From Pseudomonas piscis (GTDB lineage Bacteria; Pseudomonadota; Gammaproteobacteria; Pseudomonadales; Pseudomonadaceae): 64,000 nt of DNA. Below are positions 36,693 through 45,210 of this stretch, piece after piece. The position numbers were made by a program, and so were the translations under genes. The notes under the pieces are model-generated. The model did not search any database. It worked only from the letters and a program-made list of their open reading frames with translations, and was not told where the DNA came from. How positions within the stretch are numbered: the first letter of the stretch is position 1; every line of letters starts with the position of its first letter. The stretch spans positions 248,001 to 312,000 of the forward strand of contig NZ_WHUV01000002.1 of the NCBI RefSeq assembly GCF_009380155.1. Direction: 5' to 3'.

Positions 36693-37649
36693 ATGGAATG
36701 CTGGAACCCCTATCTCGACACCCAATTTCGCTTCGACCGGCCCGGCGCCCTGGCCCGTGCCGGGGTCTTCGATCCCACTGCCCGCCGAGTGATGGGCAGC
36801 GCCATCGGCCACTACCGCGCCCGCACCGTGCGCGCCCATGTGCAGTACTTCGACTGCAACCTGCAATTTCCCGAGCCGCTGCGCATCCACAAGGTGCTGC
36901 CCGACAGCCTGTGCATCGTCCAGGTGCTCGACGGCCAGTGGCGGCACCGGGTCGATGGCCAGCTCAACCACTACACCCCCGGTGCGCCCCACGCCCTGGG
37001 TCTGAGCGAGACCATGGAAGCGGTGGACCAACTGCCCGCCGGCAGCCACGCCTGCCTCTCCGGGCTGCGTATCGCCGGGCATTACCTGCGCGAACTGGCC
37101 GAGGAAGACTCCAGCCTGCAACCCTTGCTCGGCCTGCTGGACGACGGCATGTGCTTCAGCGAATTCCAGCGCTGCCAGGCCCTGGGCAACCTGCTGCGAC
37201 GGCTATACCAGTCGCCGTACCAGGGCGCCCTGGAGCGCCTGCACCAGGAGAGCCTGAGCCTGGCGGTGCTGGTGGAGCTGGCGGCGCACCTGCAAGGCCA
37301 GCGCCCCGGGCCACCGCCAACGGTACGTGGTCGCCTGGACCTGGCCCACGAAGCCCGGCGCCTGCTCGACGCCCAGCTGATCGAGCCGCCCGGCAGCCAG
37401 GCCCTGGCCCAGCAACTGGGCGTGGGGGAAACCACCCTGCGCCGGGCCTTCGCCCAGGTCTTCGGCCAGTCGATGCTGCAGTACCTGCGCCAGCAGCGCA
37501 TGGAACTGGCCCGCACCCTGTTGCGCCAGGGCAAATGGCAAGTGGCGCAGATTGCCTATCGCCTGGGCTACGCCAACCCCGCCAATTTCAACCACGCCTA
37601 TAAAGCCCACTTCGGCCACCCGCCAGGGGTGGAACGCGGCAAGCCCTAG
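36693..37649 (+). CDS. AraC-family transcriptional regulator
   Basis: A 318-residue protein with a C-terminal AraC domain: first HTH in SQALAQQLGVGETTLRRAFAQ, then FGQSMLQYLRQQRMELARTLL and second HTH WQVAQIAYRLGYANPANFNH. The N-terminal two thirds would bind a ligand and has a PchR-like layout. The start is uncertain: ATG 36693 (MECWNPYLDTQFRF) has no clear ribosome-binding site, and the frame is open for 48 codons upstream, partly through the divergent promoter region. No adjacent target is evident. Confidence 0.78.
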   Translation: MECWNPYLDTQFRFDRPGALARAGVFDPTARRVMGSAIGHYRARTVRAHVQYFDCNLQFPEPLRIHKVLPDSLCIVQVLDGQWRHRVDGQLNHYTPGAPHALGLSETMEAVDQLPAGSHACLSGLRIAGHYLRELAEEDSSLQPLLGLLDDGMCFSEFQRCQALGNLLRRLYQSPYQGALERLHQESLSLAVLVELAAHLQGQRPGPPPTVRGRLDLAHEARRLLDAQLIEPPGSQALAQQLGVGETTLRRAFAQVFGQSMLQYLRQQRMELARTLLRQGKWQVAQIAYRLGYANPANFNHAYKAHFGHPPGVERGKP

Positions 37650-37669
37650 CCTCTTGAGGATGATGAACC

Positions 37670-37933
37670 ATGAGCACATTGACTGCGCTGATCGCTGAAG
37701 CCAAGGCTGGCCTCTCTGTGCAGCAGAACATTCCCCAGGCTGCCTGGGAGGCCATCGCCCGGCAGTGTGGCGAGGCGGAAATCGTCGAGATCGAGGCGCG
37801 CATCGCCACGCTGACCGCCCAGCGCGAAGCGGTGGAGGAGTGGGATGGCGACACCCTGGATGACCTGTATTTCGCCATCGCCAACTTCACCCGCTTGTTG
37901 GCACTGGCCGTGGCCCATGGGCGTGGAGAGTGA
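37670..37933 (+). CDS. Small hypothetical protein
   Basis: An 87-residue acidic, largely helical protein (MSTLTALIAEAKAGL; IVEIEARIATLTAQREAVEEWD). No signal or membrane segment. It lies 20 bp after the AraC gene on the same strand with GAGGAT 12 bp before its ATG. Not recognised. Confidence 0.6.
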   Translation: MSTLTALIAEAKAGLSVQQNIPQAAWEAIARQCGEAEIVEIEARIATLTAQREAVEEWDGDTLDDLYFAIANFTRLLALAVAHGRGE

Positions 37934-38024
37934 GGGGGGCGGTTGACCGCGCAACGGATTAGTTCAAGGACAGCCTGAGTGAGCGCCACACTTTGGCTGA
38001 CGCATCCCTGGCGCCCGAGCCCAC

Positions 38025-38693
38025 TCAGACAAAGTCCGCAGGCTCGAAGCGCTCGCTGGTATCCATGCGCACAAAGCGCAGGCCCAGCGTTTGCAGATGG
38101 GCCTCATACAACCCCTGGGCGCAATAGCTGATCAGCAAGCTGCGGCGGCGCGCGCCGCCGGGGTTCAGGCTGGCCCCATGCACCAGATCGGCATCGAACA
38201 GCAGAATGTCTCCCGCAGCGCCCGAGAGCTGCACCGCATGGCACTCATCGCTGAAATCAAAGGGCGCCAAAAGCTCCCCCGGGCGGTGACTGCCGGGCAC
38301 GATGCGCGTCGCGCCATTGGCCGGTCCATAGTCATCGAGATAGACCAGGGCAATGGCCCGATCCCCGAGGCGCTGCTCCGACAGATCCCGATGCAGCGCC
38401 TGATGACCGCCTCCCGGCAACGGCTCGCGGCCCTCCACCTGAGCCAGAAAAAAACGCTCCCCAATCAACTCGCCGGCCACCGCCAGCACCGCTGGCAACC
38501 GACAGACCGCCTGCACCCGCGCATCCAGATCCACCAGCGCATGACGCCAGTCCGGCCCCCGAGGCACCGGCCATTGCTCAGGCGCAATCACCCCCGCCTC
38601 GAACGTGGCCCGCAGCTCAGCCAGCCAATCGGCGGGCACTGCTTGGCGCAGCAACTGGTAACCGTTTTGATGGAGTTGTTCGCGGTCGATCAT
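38025..38693 (-). CDS. Phytanoyl-CoA dioxygenase family protein
   Basis: A 222-residue non-haem iron oxygenase of the PhyH type. The metal motif HRD is in HQALHRDLSEQ, the distal His in FDADLVHGASLN, and the 2-oxoglutarate Arg in ARRRSLLISY. The family hydroxylates small molecules with 2-oxoglutarate; substrate unknown. The start MIDREQLHQNGYQLL at 38693 matches the normal family start (GYxxL near residue 10). It is a single gene flanked by gaps. Confidence 0.82.
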   Translation of the reverse strand: MIDREQLHQNGYQLLRQAVPADWLAELRATFEAGVIAPEQWPVPRGPDWRHALVDLDARVQAVCRLPAVLAVAGELIGERFFLAQVEGREPLPGGGHQALHRDLSEQRLGDRAIALVYLDDYGPANGATRIVPGSHRPGELLAPFDFSDECHAVQLSGAAGDILLFDADLVHGASLNPGGARRRSLLISYCAQGLYEAHLQTLGLRFVRMDTSERFEPADFV

Positions 38694-38918
38694 GAGGGGG
38701 CAGATGTCCTTATCCGTGGTGGGGGAGAGCATAACGGCTCGCTAATCCGAGCAACATAACCGGCTACGGTTTAGCGGTTGCCGGACCCTGAGCAGAGCGC
38801 CTAGCCTGCTGCGGTCGCTGCAAAATCAGCGACCGGGCCTGAGAACCCGGTAAGATGCAGGCGCACAAGCGCCCGCCCACGATGCTGGCGCATTTTTGTG
38901 CCCGTCTATTCGTGTTAT

Positions 38919-38993
38919 GGCGGCTGTGCGTGGGAGACCTTCGGGTCTGCCGGGTTCCTGTATCTCCGGTTTCTCAGCCCGCGCACAGCTGCC
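38919..38993 (+). ncRNA. Candidate structured RNA (three-way junction) upstream of the DUF3077 gene
   Basis: GGCGGCTGTGCGTGGG (38919-38934) pairs with CCCGCGCACAGCTGCC (38978-38993) over 16 bp with two G-U pairs. Inside, AGACC-TTCG-GGTCT (38935-38948) is a hairpin with a UUCG tetraloop, and CCGG (38950-38953) pairs with CCGG (38966-38969). The three stems form a compact three-way junction 58 bp before a coupled small ORF. No known riboswitch class is recognised by me. Confidence 0.6.
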
Positions 38994-39051
38994 ACCCATT
39001 CGCCTGAGAACGAACGCGGCAGCTCTCATTACCGATATGGGAGTTTCAATC

Positions 39052-39126
39052 ATGTACGCCCGTAATCTATCTGGACCTTCCTTTCGTAATACCCGTCTCC
39101 GGGCTGTTGTAGGAGGTGTCCGATGA
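39052..39126 (+). CDS. Possible 24-residue upstream ORF coupled to DUF3077 gene
   Basis: Encodes MYARNLSGPSFRNTRLRAVV and four more residues, then stops at TGA overlapping the next ATG (ATGA). GGGAG precedes it at about 39039-39043, 8 bp before the ATG, and GGAGG inside its end serves the next gene. The overlap argues that ribosomes reading it load onto the DUF3077 gene. Confidence 0.5.
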   Translation: MYARNLSGPSFRNTRLRAVVGGVR

Positions 39127-39416
39127 GCACTTCCACCACAGTCAAGACGTTGGGTTTCGTTACCTTTGGCAGTTGTGCCGATCCTGAATTAACGCTGTTT
39201 CGCGTAAACGCTGATGTGCCTTTGGAGCAGGCGTTGGAGCACGCCTCGACACTCCTGTACTACGCCAAGAAACTTGCGCTGGATGCCGCGATGGAAGAGC
39301 AGGGTGAGCGCTATGCTTGGGCTTCGCACTTTTTGGCGGAGATGGGTAAGGCGGTGATAGATGATGTGAGTTTGGGGTTGGGTGGAAGAGCGGCTGAGGG
39401 AGGGGCTCTGAGTTAG
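39123..39416 (+). CDS. DUF3077 family protein
   Basis: A 97-residue protein of the Pseudomonas DUF3077 family: LFRVNADVPLEQALEHASTL, then AMEEQGERYAWASHFLAEMGKAVIDD. Members are small, helical and of unknown function, usually present in several copies and preceded by conserved leaders. GTAGGAGG lies just before the ATG. The gene ends in a strong terminator at 39444. The structured leader and coupled mini-ORF suggest translational control. Confidence 0.82.
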   Translation: MSTSTTVKTLGFVTFGSCADPELTLFRVNADVPLEQALEHASTLLYYAKKLALDAAMEEQGERYAWASHFLAEMGKAVIDDVSLGLGGRAAEGGALS

Positions 39417-39443
39417 GGCTACACCGTACTAAGTAGATAGAAG

Positions 39444-39477
39444 CGCCGCTTATTGTTGGTTGATAAGCGGCGTCTTT
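39444..39477 (+). terminator. Intrinsic terminator after the DUF3077 gene
   Basis: CGCCGCTTAT and ATAAGCGGCG form a perfect 10-bp stem with a 9-base loop, followed by TCTTT. It marks the edge between chromosomal sequence and the low-GC island. Confidence 0.78.
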
Positions 39478-39522
39478 GAGATTTGAGGAGGCAGCTTTCG
39501 GCCAATAGCGGACGTCTGTTTC

Positions 39523-42408
39523 CTACCTTTCCTCTTCCAAAAGCTCATTATCCGGCTGTATCTGGCCGTTTGGCAGATTCAGTTTGGCCATCTCGGCAAG
39601 GCAGACGGTGATGTAGGCTAGCTCCTGAGTCAGCTCATCTGCCCGCCTGCGCAAGAGTCTCAGGCGCGCCTCAGCGTCCTTTTGCACCCCTTCTGGGGCC
39701 TGGGCAAGTTTGGCAAGCTTCCCTACCCACTGATCGATCTTATCGTTCACTTCAACCAGCAATGCCTTACATGCAATTTCCTTCTTGAGAGGGAAAAGCT
39801 GGCATTCAAGTAAGCGAATCGCGTCGTAGATCCTGACCACTTCCCTACTGGTTTTTGAATGTACGAAGTTTAAACTTCCCTCATCAAATGCGTGGTGTTC
39901 TTGGTTCTGGCCGGCCCAGTTCACCAGATCATTTTTGATCAGATTGAAGTGGACAGGATCGTAAGCGAGCACCGGCTCGAGCAGTGAGAAGGTTCTCTCC
40001 AAGCTGACCTGCAGATATACGTTCTTCTTCAGTTGAGACTTACCGAACTGAGCAGTGATAAACACGGCATTTTCCAGGCAGTACTCGATCACAATCGACT
40101 CGAACCAAATCCGGCAATAGATCAATGCCTGCCTCACGTCATAAACGCGCAATGCATCGTGCACCTTGCCTTGAAACCCACCGGAGTGGTCGAGCGCCAC
40201 GATGCCTTTGTTCGTATAACTCAAAACGCAACTTGTATGCTGATCGGCTTGAGGGTGCCGATCAGCGATGATGCAGAAGCGCTCCCAGAACAGACGGTCA
40301 TGTGTTGTCACGACCATCTGAGTACGCCGAAGGTAACGGTCAGAGAAGAATAGATCGATGATGTTCGACCGATGATCGCTATCGATCGCGTTCACGACGT
40401 CATCGAAGACAATCAGTGGGAGCTTATTCTTCTCTGCCATTGCCAGCAGAAGCGAGAGGCCGAGCACACGAAGGTGCCCTTCGCTCAACACCGAGAAAGC
40501 ATCCTGCACTGTGCCGTTTGCGCCGTTGATCTTGATTCGATAGTTGTCGTTGATCTTCTCGAAGCGGATAGAATCAATACGCTCATGCTCATCGTCATGA
40601 TCGTTGATGGCTTTGTAGTACTCAGCTGCTTTCGTCTCGATCCCAGTAATACGTGCTTTCTCAAGGTGCAGTTTGTATCCCTGCAGATCTTGATAGAGGT
40701 TGCTGTACTCATCCTGCAACTGACGAATGAGGGTATTGAACCGAGCCGTATCGGCATCATCACGTTTTAAACTATTTCGTCGAACAATGAGGCCCGCGAT
40801 TTTTTTGCCTGCAGTCTCAATCAGTTTTCTGCAGGTGTTTTTGGTACCAAACAGGTCTTTGATTGAATCTTGCTTCTGCTGGAGTAACTCGACCGAACTA
40901 CCTAGGCGAGAGATCTCCTCCGAAGCTTGCGCAAACACTTCGGCCTTCTGTTCACAAGCCTGTAGGTAGGTCTCAATCTCGGCTGCCTCATCTCTAACAA
41001 GCGAGTCAAAGTGACTTAGCACGCATGCCGCACACGCTCCTCGATCGGCAGATGTCTGGAGGTTGGCCAGTTTGCTTTTGAGGTCGTCTAGATGAAGACG
41101 ACAAGGGATATCCAGCCGGGTGTTCTTTTCGACTCCCACAAGCCCAGCGGCCACCGCTTTAACGACTTGAAGAATCTTCTCGTCATTGCGTTGGTCAGCA
41201 GCTCTTAAGCGCTCCAGCCGGCTTAAGGCCTGAAGCTCTCGTTTTGCCTTTTCAAATGGGTTCTCCACGACGAGTTGCAACGGAGTAGAGCATGCTGGAC
41301 AGGTGCCATTTTCTTCCACTTGGCCCAGGTCTTTAATGGCCAAGTAAACGGCTTCGTAGTTAACATCCTTGGCACTTTTTAAAAAAAGGGCCTCGATCAT
41401 CGACTTTCGGGCAAGGAGGTAGCGAGCGGTACGTGCTGCGCGCTCGATTCGAACGAAAGAATCAACGACTGGAGCTTCTGCAAGTTTCAATTGTTCAGCC
41501 TTGCGGATCTTCAGCTCAATCTCGCTCTTCAGCCGCAAAAATCTAATTCGAACAGCAGATTGCTGATCCGACTGCAGACCGAGCGCCTCGCATACTTGGT
41601 CATTGATCTCAGTCATGCTTTTGAAGTGACCCTGGCGTTCGGCAAGAAGGTCTTTTCGGTCTAATTCAACCTGGGTCAACGCTTCGGCCTGGTCTGGCTT
41701 CAAGTACTGGGTGAGATTGAAACTCTCCGGTTTCACGAACCGCCCGATGACCTCTTGAAACTCTTCAAGGCCGAAGAGGCTGGCCACTACATCGCTTTCA
41801 GCGCTCCCAGTATCCTTAGAGCCGAGCAATGAGAACTCTTGAAGACGGTTGCGATCAATGAAGCACGCTGACCAAGCTAGACTCTTGGTCACGGCTTTTC
41901 TGTCCCGGCCCACCAACGACAGCGTCGGCTTTACACTGCCCCTCGCAATATAGGTCTTCACCTTCGTTTTCCGGCGATCTGCCTCTTTGATATGCCCGGT
42001 CGTGCCGTACTCAATCGCCTCGCAAAGCGAAGACTTCCCCCCACCATTAGGTGCGTAGAAGATGTTCTTCATTTTGCTAAAACGCAGAAAGCATCCCCTG
42101 TCATCCGCACTCAACTCGCCGAAGCCCCTGAAGTTTTTAACCTGCAAATCCAGCAATGGGCTGAGGCCTGAAAGCGCCACCCAGTCCAGTTCCGGCCTAG
42201 ACTCCAGCCCCCTTTTAAACAGCGCACCAATACGTTGAAAATTAGTATTCAGTAGTTGGTCAGCGTTCGACGCGAGATAGGACTTGATGTGGTCTGAATA
42301 GCGTCCGCGATCCTGGCTCGCCTTGGCTATGCACCAGAGAAGGGCCAGATAACCATCTGATTTACCACTCAAGTGGCTTCTGGCAAAGCTCAATAGATAT
42401 TGACTCAT
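39523..42408 (-). CDS. Rad50/RecF-like AAA ATPase with CxxC hook motifs and C-terminal helical domain
   Basis: A 961-residue protein. An N-terminal extension of about 85 residues is followed by an ABC-type ATPase: Walker A APNGGGKSS (about 119-127), ABC signature LSEGH (about 641-645), Walker B PLIVFDD (about 665-671) and H-loop TTHDR. The middle is a coiled coil with CPAC (about 370-373) and CAAC (about 459-462), positioned like a zinc hook. The C-terminal 200 residues (RQALIYCRIWFESI, EHHAFDEGSLNFVHSKTSREV) are helical and HEPN-like in look. This recalls RloC and other phage-defence ATPases, but the nuclease part is my inference. Low GC; stands alone. GGAGG is 8 bp before the ATG at 42408. 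Confidence 0.82.
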   Translation of the reverse strand: MSQYLLSFARSHLSGKSDGYLALLWCIAKASQDRGRYSDHIKSYLASNADQLLNTNFQRIGALFKRGLESRPELDWVALSGLSPLLDLQVKNFRGFGELSADDRGCFLRFSKMKNIFYAPNGGGKSSLCEAIEYGTTGHIKEADRRKTKVKTYIARGSVKPTLSLVGRDRKAVTKSLAWSACFIDRNRLQEFSLLGSKDTGSAESDVVASLFGLEEFQEVIGRFVKPESFNLTQYLKPDQAEALTQVELDRKDLLAERQGHFKSMTEINDQVCEALGLQSDQQSAVRIRFLRLKSEIELKIRKAEQLKLAEAPVVDSFVRIERAARTARYLLARKSMIEALFLKSAKDVNYEAVYLAIKDLGQVEENGTCPACSTPLQLVVENPFEKAKRELQALSRLERLRAADQRNDEKILQVVKAVAAGLVGVEKNTRLDIPCRLHLDDLKSKLANLQTSADRGACAACVLSHFDSLVRDEAAEIETYLQACEQKAEVFAQASEEISRLGSSVELLQQKQDSIKDLFGTKNTCRKLIETAGKKIAGLIVRRNSLKRDDADTARFNTLIRQLQDEYSNLYQDLQGYKLHLEKARITGIETKAAEYYKAINDHDDEHERIDSIRFEKINDNYRIKINGANGTVQDAFSVLSEGHLRVLGLSLLLAMAEKNKLPLIVFDDVVNAIDSDHRSNIIDLFFSDRYLRRTQMVVTTHDRLFWERFCIIADRHPQADQHTSCVLSYTNKGIVALDHSGGFQGKVHDALRVYDVRQALIYCRIWFESIVIEYCLENAVFITAQFGKSQLKKNVYLQVSLERTFSLLEPVLAYDPVHFNLIKNDLVNWAGQNQEHHAFDEGSLNFVHSKTSREVVRIYDAIRLLECQLFPLKKEIACKALLVEVNDKIDQWVGKLAKLAQAPEGVQKDAEARLRLLRRRADELTQELAYITVCLAEMAKLNLPNGQIQPDNELLEEER

Positions 42409-42536
42409 TCGCATGCCCTCCCTGAAGTATCTTCAGCCTAGCCTGAGCGGGGCATCTCGCCATCAGGCAGGTATCTGCAGTAACTCAGCTCAGCAATCCT
42501 ACCGGCCGCTTTTGGCCGATAGCTGCCGTTTCCCCC

Positions 42537-42726
42537 TCAAAACGTCGGCGGCGTGATCACCCACAACACCACCTCATCTTCCGTCCCAGGGTTCCCATAC
42601 TTATGCGGTTCCTGGCTGGAGAAATTAAAGCTGTCCCCCTAGCTCAGCTGAAAATACCGTTCCCCCACCCACAGCTCAAAGCCCCCCAGCAGAACATAGC
42701 CGGAGTCTTCCGGCATCATGGCTGTA
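42537..42726 (-). pseudogene. Broken 3' fragment of an XRE-cupin regulator gene
   Basis: Reads GYVLLGGFELWVGERYFQLS, then TAG, then GDSFNFSSQEPHKYGNPG and ends VVLWVITPPTF like the intact gene at 45211-45837, at about 80-85% nucleotide identity over 190 bp. It has an in-frame stop where the intact gene has a Glu codon, a 1-bp length difference (frameshift) a little upstream, and no 5' two thirds. It is in the same orientation as the intact copy 2.67 kb away. Confidence 0.85.
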
Positions 42727-42967
42727 ACTTGTAGTGTTTCGATGGGCTGGTTACCCTCCCGAATGCGGCGGCCGGAGCGTGGTGAACGTGCCCGTTAGGC
42801 TAAATGGACGAGTTCCTCTGTTTGAAGTTTTCAAATACGAAGATCGTTTTTCAGCATGGAGAGAATGAAGTACTGAGCAGGTTGGAAGCGGTCATTCTGT
42901 CTTTTACCAACGTATGGGCGATTCAGCATTAGTTTTAATCATAATGAAGATACAAAGGACGTTCCCA

Positions 42968-43726
42968 GTGGAAAAATCATCCATTAAGAGCTTTTTGGCT
43001 CTTGCTTCTGTCTTTTTAGCTGCATTCGCAAGTGCGAATGAAAGTGATCTAAAAATATCCGCCGAAAGCGAGATGCTGTACTTCAAAGCGCTGCCTTACC
43101 TAGAAAAAATCGATGAATTACAAAACGATATGTTCACTTTTCGAAAGCAGTTAGCGGTCAGTGAAAAGGTTCCCGACCAAAAAAAAGAACAATATAGAGA
43201 CGAAATGCTTCGGCTTGTAAATGAAGGAGTACCTTTGCTCAAGCGTTCTGCTGAGGAAGGCAACCCAGCAGCGCAGTACCGTCTAGCGCTAATGTTGTCG
43301 ACATTTGAATCTCGCGATCAAGTCGCTGAAAAGGTCTGCACTCTCCTAAAATCCAGTTTCAGTAACGGATTTACTCCAGCGGGTTTGCAGATGCTTTTCT
43401 ATTGCTTCGATGAGGTTAAAACACCTGGGTATCGGTCACTTGTCGACGCGTTGCCTAATGATGAAACCCTGTATAGCAGGTACTACCCCCAGCCAACGAT
43501 GATGCCGAGTTGCGATAGAAATAGCCGCTCTGACAGCAAACCAATCGTGTTGCTCGACGAAAAAAGTTTTCGCGCCAACCTTTATATGAGTATGGCGACT
43601 CAAATGTTGACGCAAAACCTTAAGCAAGAGCAGGTGCGGTTTCTCAATAAAGCCGCCGAGCATGGATGCACCAGGGCAATAGAAAGGCTGAAGCTCAGCA
43701 GCGCCACTAATGAAACTCACCCGTAA
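42968..43726 (+). CDS. Secreted protein with Sel1-like helices
   Basis: A 252-residue protein with signal peptide when started at GTG 42968 (KSFLALASVFLAAFASA, cleavage near residue 22). AAAGGA at 42955-42960 is 7 bp before this GTG; the in-frame ATGs at 42914 and 42944 add a charged tail and lack such a site. The middle SAEEGNPAAQYRLALMLSTF and the last part KAAEHGCTRAIERLKL follow the Sel1/TPR-like repeat pattern. Four or five Cys suggest disulfides. Low GC. It lies next to the abortive-infection-type gene but on the opposite strand; function unknown. Confidence 0.72.
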   Translation: MEKSSIKSFLALASVFLAAFASANESDLKISAESEMLYFKALPYLEKIDELQNDMFTFRKQLAVSEKVPDQKKEQYRDEMLRLVNEGVPLLKRSAEEGNPAAQYRLALMLSTFESRDQVAEKVCTLLKSSFSNGFTPAGLQMLFYCFDEVKTPGYRSLVDALPNDETLYSRYYPQPTMMPSCDRNSRSDSKPIVLLDEKSFRANLYMSMATQMLTQNLKQEQVRFLNKAAEHGCTRAIERLKLSSATNETHP

Positions 43727-43901
43727 CTGGAAACAAATGATTAACCGCGCCTGAATGAAATGGGCGAGCAACCCGCTCTGCTGATCGAGGCACAGTTCAG
43801 CGAGTGGTTGCTGCAGCAGTTCTACTTCCCAGCCTGTGACAGTTAGTTGTCAGTAACGGAAAGAGTGATGCATGGCAATGTCGCCCAAGTTGAACGCGTT
43901 G

Positions 43902-44801
43902 TTAGAGATCTCTTTTTAATTCTCTGATATAGACGAAGCGATTTTTCTTCCAGCTAAATGAATGTGCTTTTACTGAATGTGTCGCTGATGACTCCCACTC
44001 GAAATCTATATATGGAAATCTGTTTTTCAACATAAAATCTTTACTGAAGGTAAAAAACATTTCTGGTATGTTTTTTATTGGCTTGTATTTTAAGAGTATG
44101 CCTGATCTTTCCCAGTCTTGCCCAAGGTGGCTAATTACATTGAGAACTATTAGCGCCTGCTCGTAATTTGAAAGCTTCGATCGAAGAACCTTGGCAAGAG
44201 AAAGTTTTTCATTTTTACTCAGGCTGGATGACTCAATAAATACATAGGCTGAGTATAGGTTTCTAAAGTAGTGAGAGAGTCGGTTCTGGTGTCCGGAGTA
44301 TATTTTTTTGGGATCTTTATTTCCTCGTCTTGTCTCATGAATTGCATCATGCACGCTCTTTATGTGCTTTTGATCGTAGTGCTTTAACGCGGTCGAAGCC
44401 ACTACGTGTGGGCCAAAAAAAGTGTACGTGTACGCAATATCGATCTGACTGTTTATGTCCCATGCTGCGCCAGTGTCAGATACGGATTTTGTTATTTTAT
44501 AAATTGCATAAAACTCGCTCAGAACGAGAACGAGAGCATCGCGACCTTTAAAGCTGTTTACCTGCATAGAGGAAACAATTTCCTCATGAGTTCTAAGCAT
44601 CTCGGCAAAAACTTGGTATGTCTTTGATCTGTATTCGGTATGCCTAGTCGCCCTCCATGTGAGAATTACTGCAATGAGGGTGAATGCTCCGATAAGTGTC
44701 CCCCAAAAGCCACCCATGTAGTCCCCAAGCAGCCCGTAGTACTGCATGGTATCAGTTTTAGGGAGGGACAAACTATTAGGGATTATCTTGCTAAAATCCA
44801 T
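43902..44801 (-). CDS. Putative phage abortive infection protein (putAbiC family)
   Basis: A 299-residue protein with one membrane helix near the N-terminus (about residues 28-48, GTLIGAFTLIAVILTW) and a cytoplasmic helical domain. The core GHQNRLSHYFRNLYSAYVFI followed by LRSKLSNYEQALIVLN matches the family annotated as putative phage abortive infection protein. Such proteins are thought to stop phage growth by harming the infected cell; the mechanism is not known. AT-rich codons mark it as acquired. The start at 44801 (MDFSKIIPNSL) is preferred to one 33 bp upstream. Confidence 0.8.
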   Translation of the reverse strand: MDFSKIIPNSLSLPKTDTMQYYGLLGDYMGGFWGTLIGAFTLIAVILTWRATRHTEYRSKTYQVFAEMLRTHEEIVSSMQVNSFKGRDALVLVLSEFYAIYKITKSVSDTGAAWDINSQIDIAYTYTFFGPHVVASTALKHYDQKHIKSVHDAIHETRRGNKDPKKIYSGHQNRLSHYFRNLYSAYVFIESSSLSKNEKLSLAKVLRSKLSNYEQALIVLNVISHLGQDWERSGILLKYKPIKNIPEMFFTFSKDFMLKNRFPYIDFEWESSATHSVKAHSFSWKKNRFVYIRELKRDL

Positions 44802-45210
44802 TTTTAGATCTCTGACTATAAGTAAACGACACAATTGGGAATGATTTTTTCGCCAATTATGTCTGATAAAGTTTTTTGTCCATTAATAACTCTTTCAGCA
44901 GGTTGATAGTAGCGGTGGAAATTCGACATGAGGCGGAAAAAAACGACCTAGCCTTCACGGAAATTACGAAGTCGCTAACAGCGTGTCCATAGGTTTTAGC
45001 CGGTTACTATCGCTCGTGACGAGGTATTAGCCATGTTCCCCTAGAGGTTGCTCCTGGCCGATAGCTTTCGTTCGGTGGCACCTCCGACTCATGCTGTCCT
45101 TGGTAGATCAATCTCGACCTTCTTGATCATGCATTGACCCCTCAAACCAATAATTTAATGGAGACAGATCTCCCATCTGCGCGATCGGTAGCAGCCTTTA
45201 CCCATTCCCC
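44802..45210. other. AT-rich island edge without genes
   Basis: About 400 bp with no credible coding sequence. TGGCCGATAGCTTTCGTT near 45057 resembles TGGCCGATAGCTGCCGTT near 42513, which lies just before the broken regulator fragment, and a weaker copy lies near 39498. These short repeats are at or near the ends of the low-GC block. Confidence 0.45.

Noticed and set aside
38826..39053. 75-codon reverse-strand frame opposite the structured leader
   Set aside because: No ribosome-binding site or family, and the region is better explained by the RNA fold.
42537..42726. A second functional XRE-cupin regulator
   Set aside because: Only the 3' third is present, with an in-frame TAG and a length change; it lacks the DNA-binding domain.
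43760..43846. A 28-codon ORF (MGEQPALLIEAQFSEWLLQQ...) between the Sel1-like and abortive-infection genes
   Set aside because: GC-rich codons unlike the island suggest a relic of another gene, but it has no clear ribosome-binding site and no recognised family.
39480..45210. An integrative element with attachment sites
   Set aside because: No integrase, transposase, or tRNA target is present, and the short flanking similarities are too weak to call attachment sites. The block is called an island on composition and gene content only.
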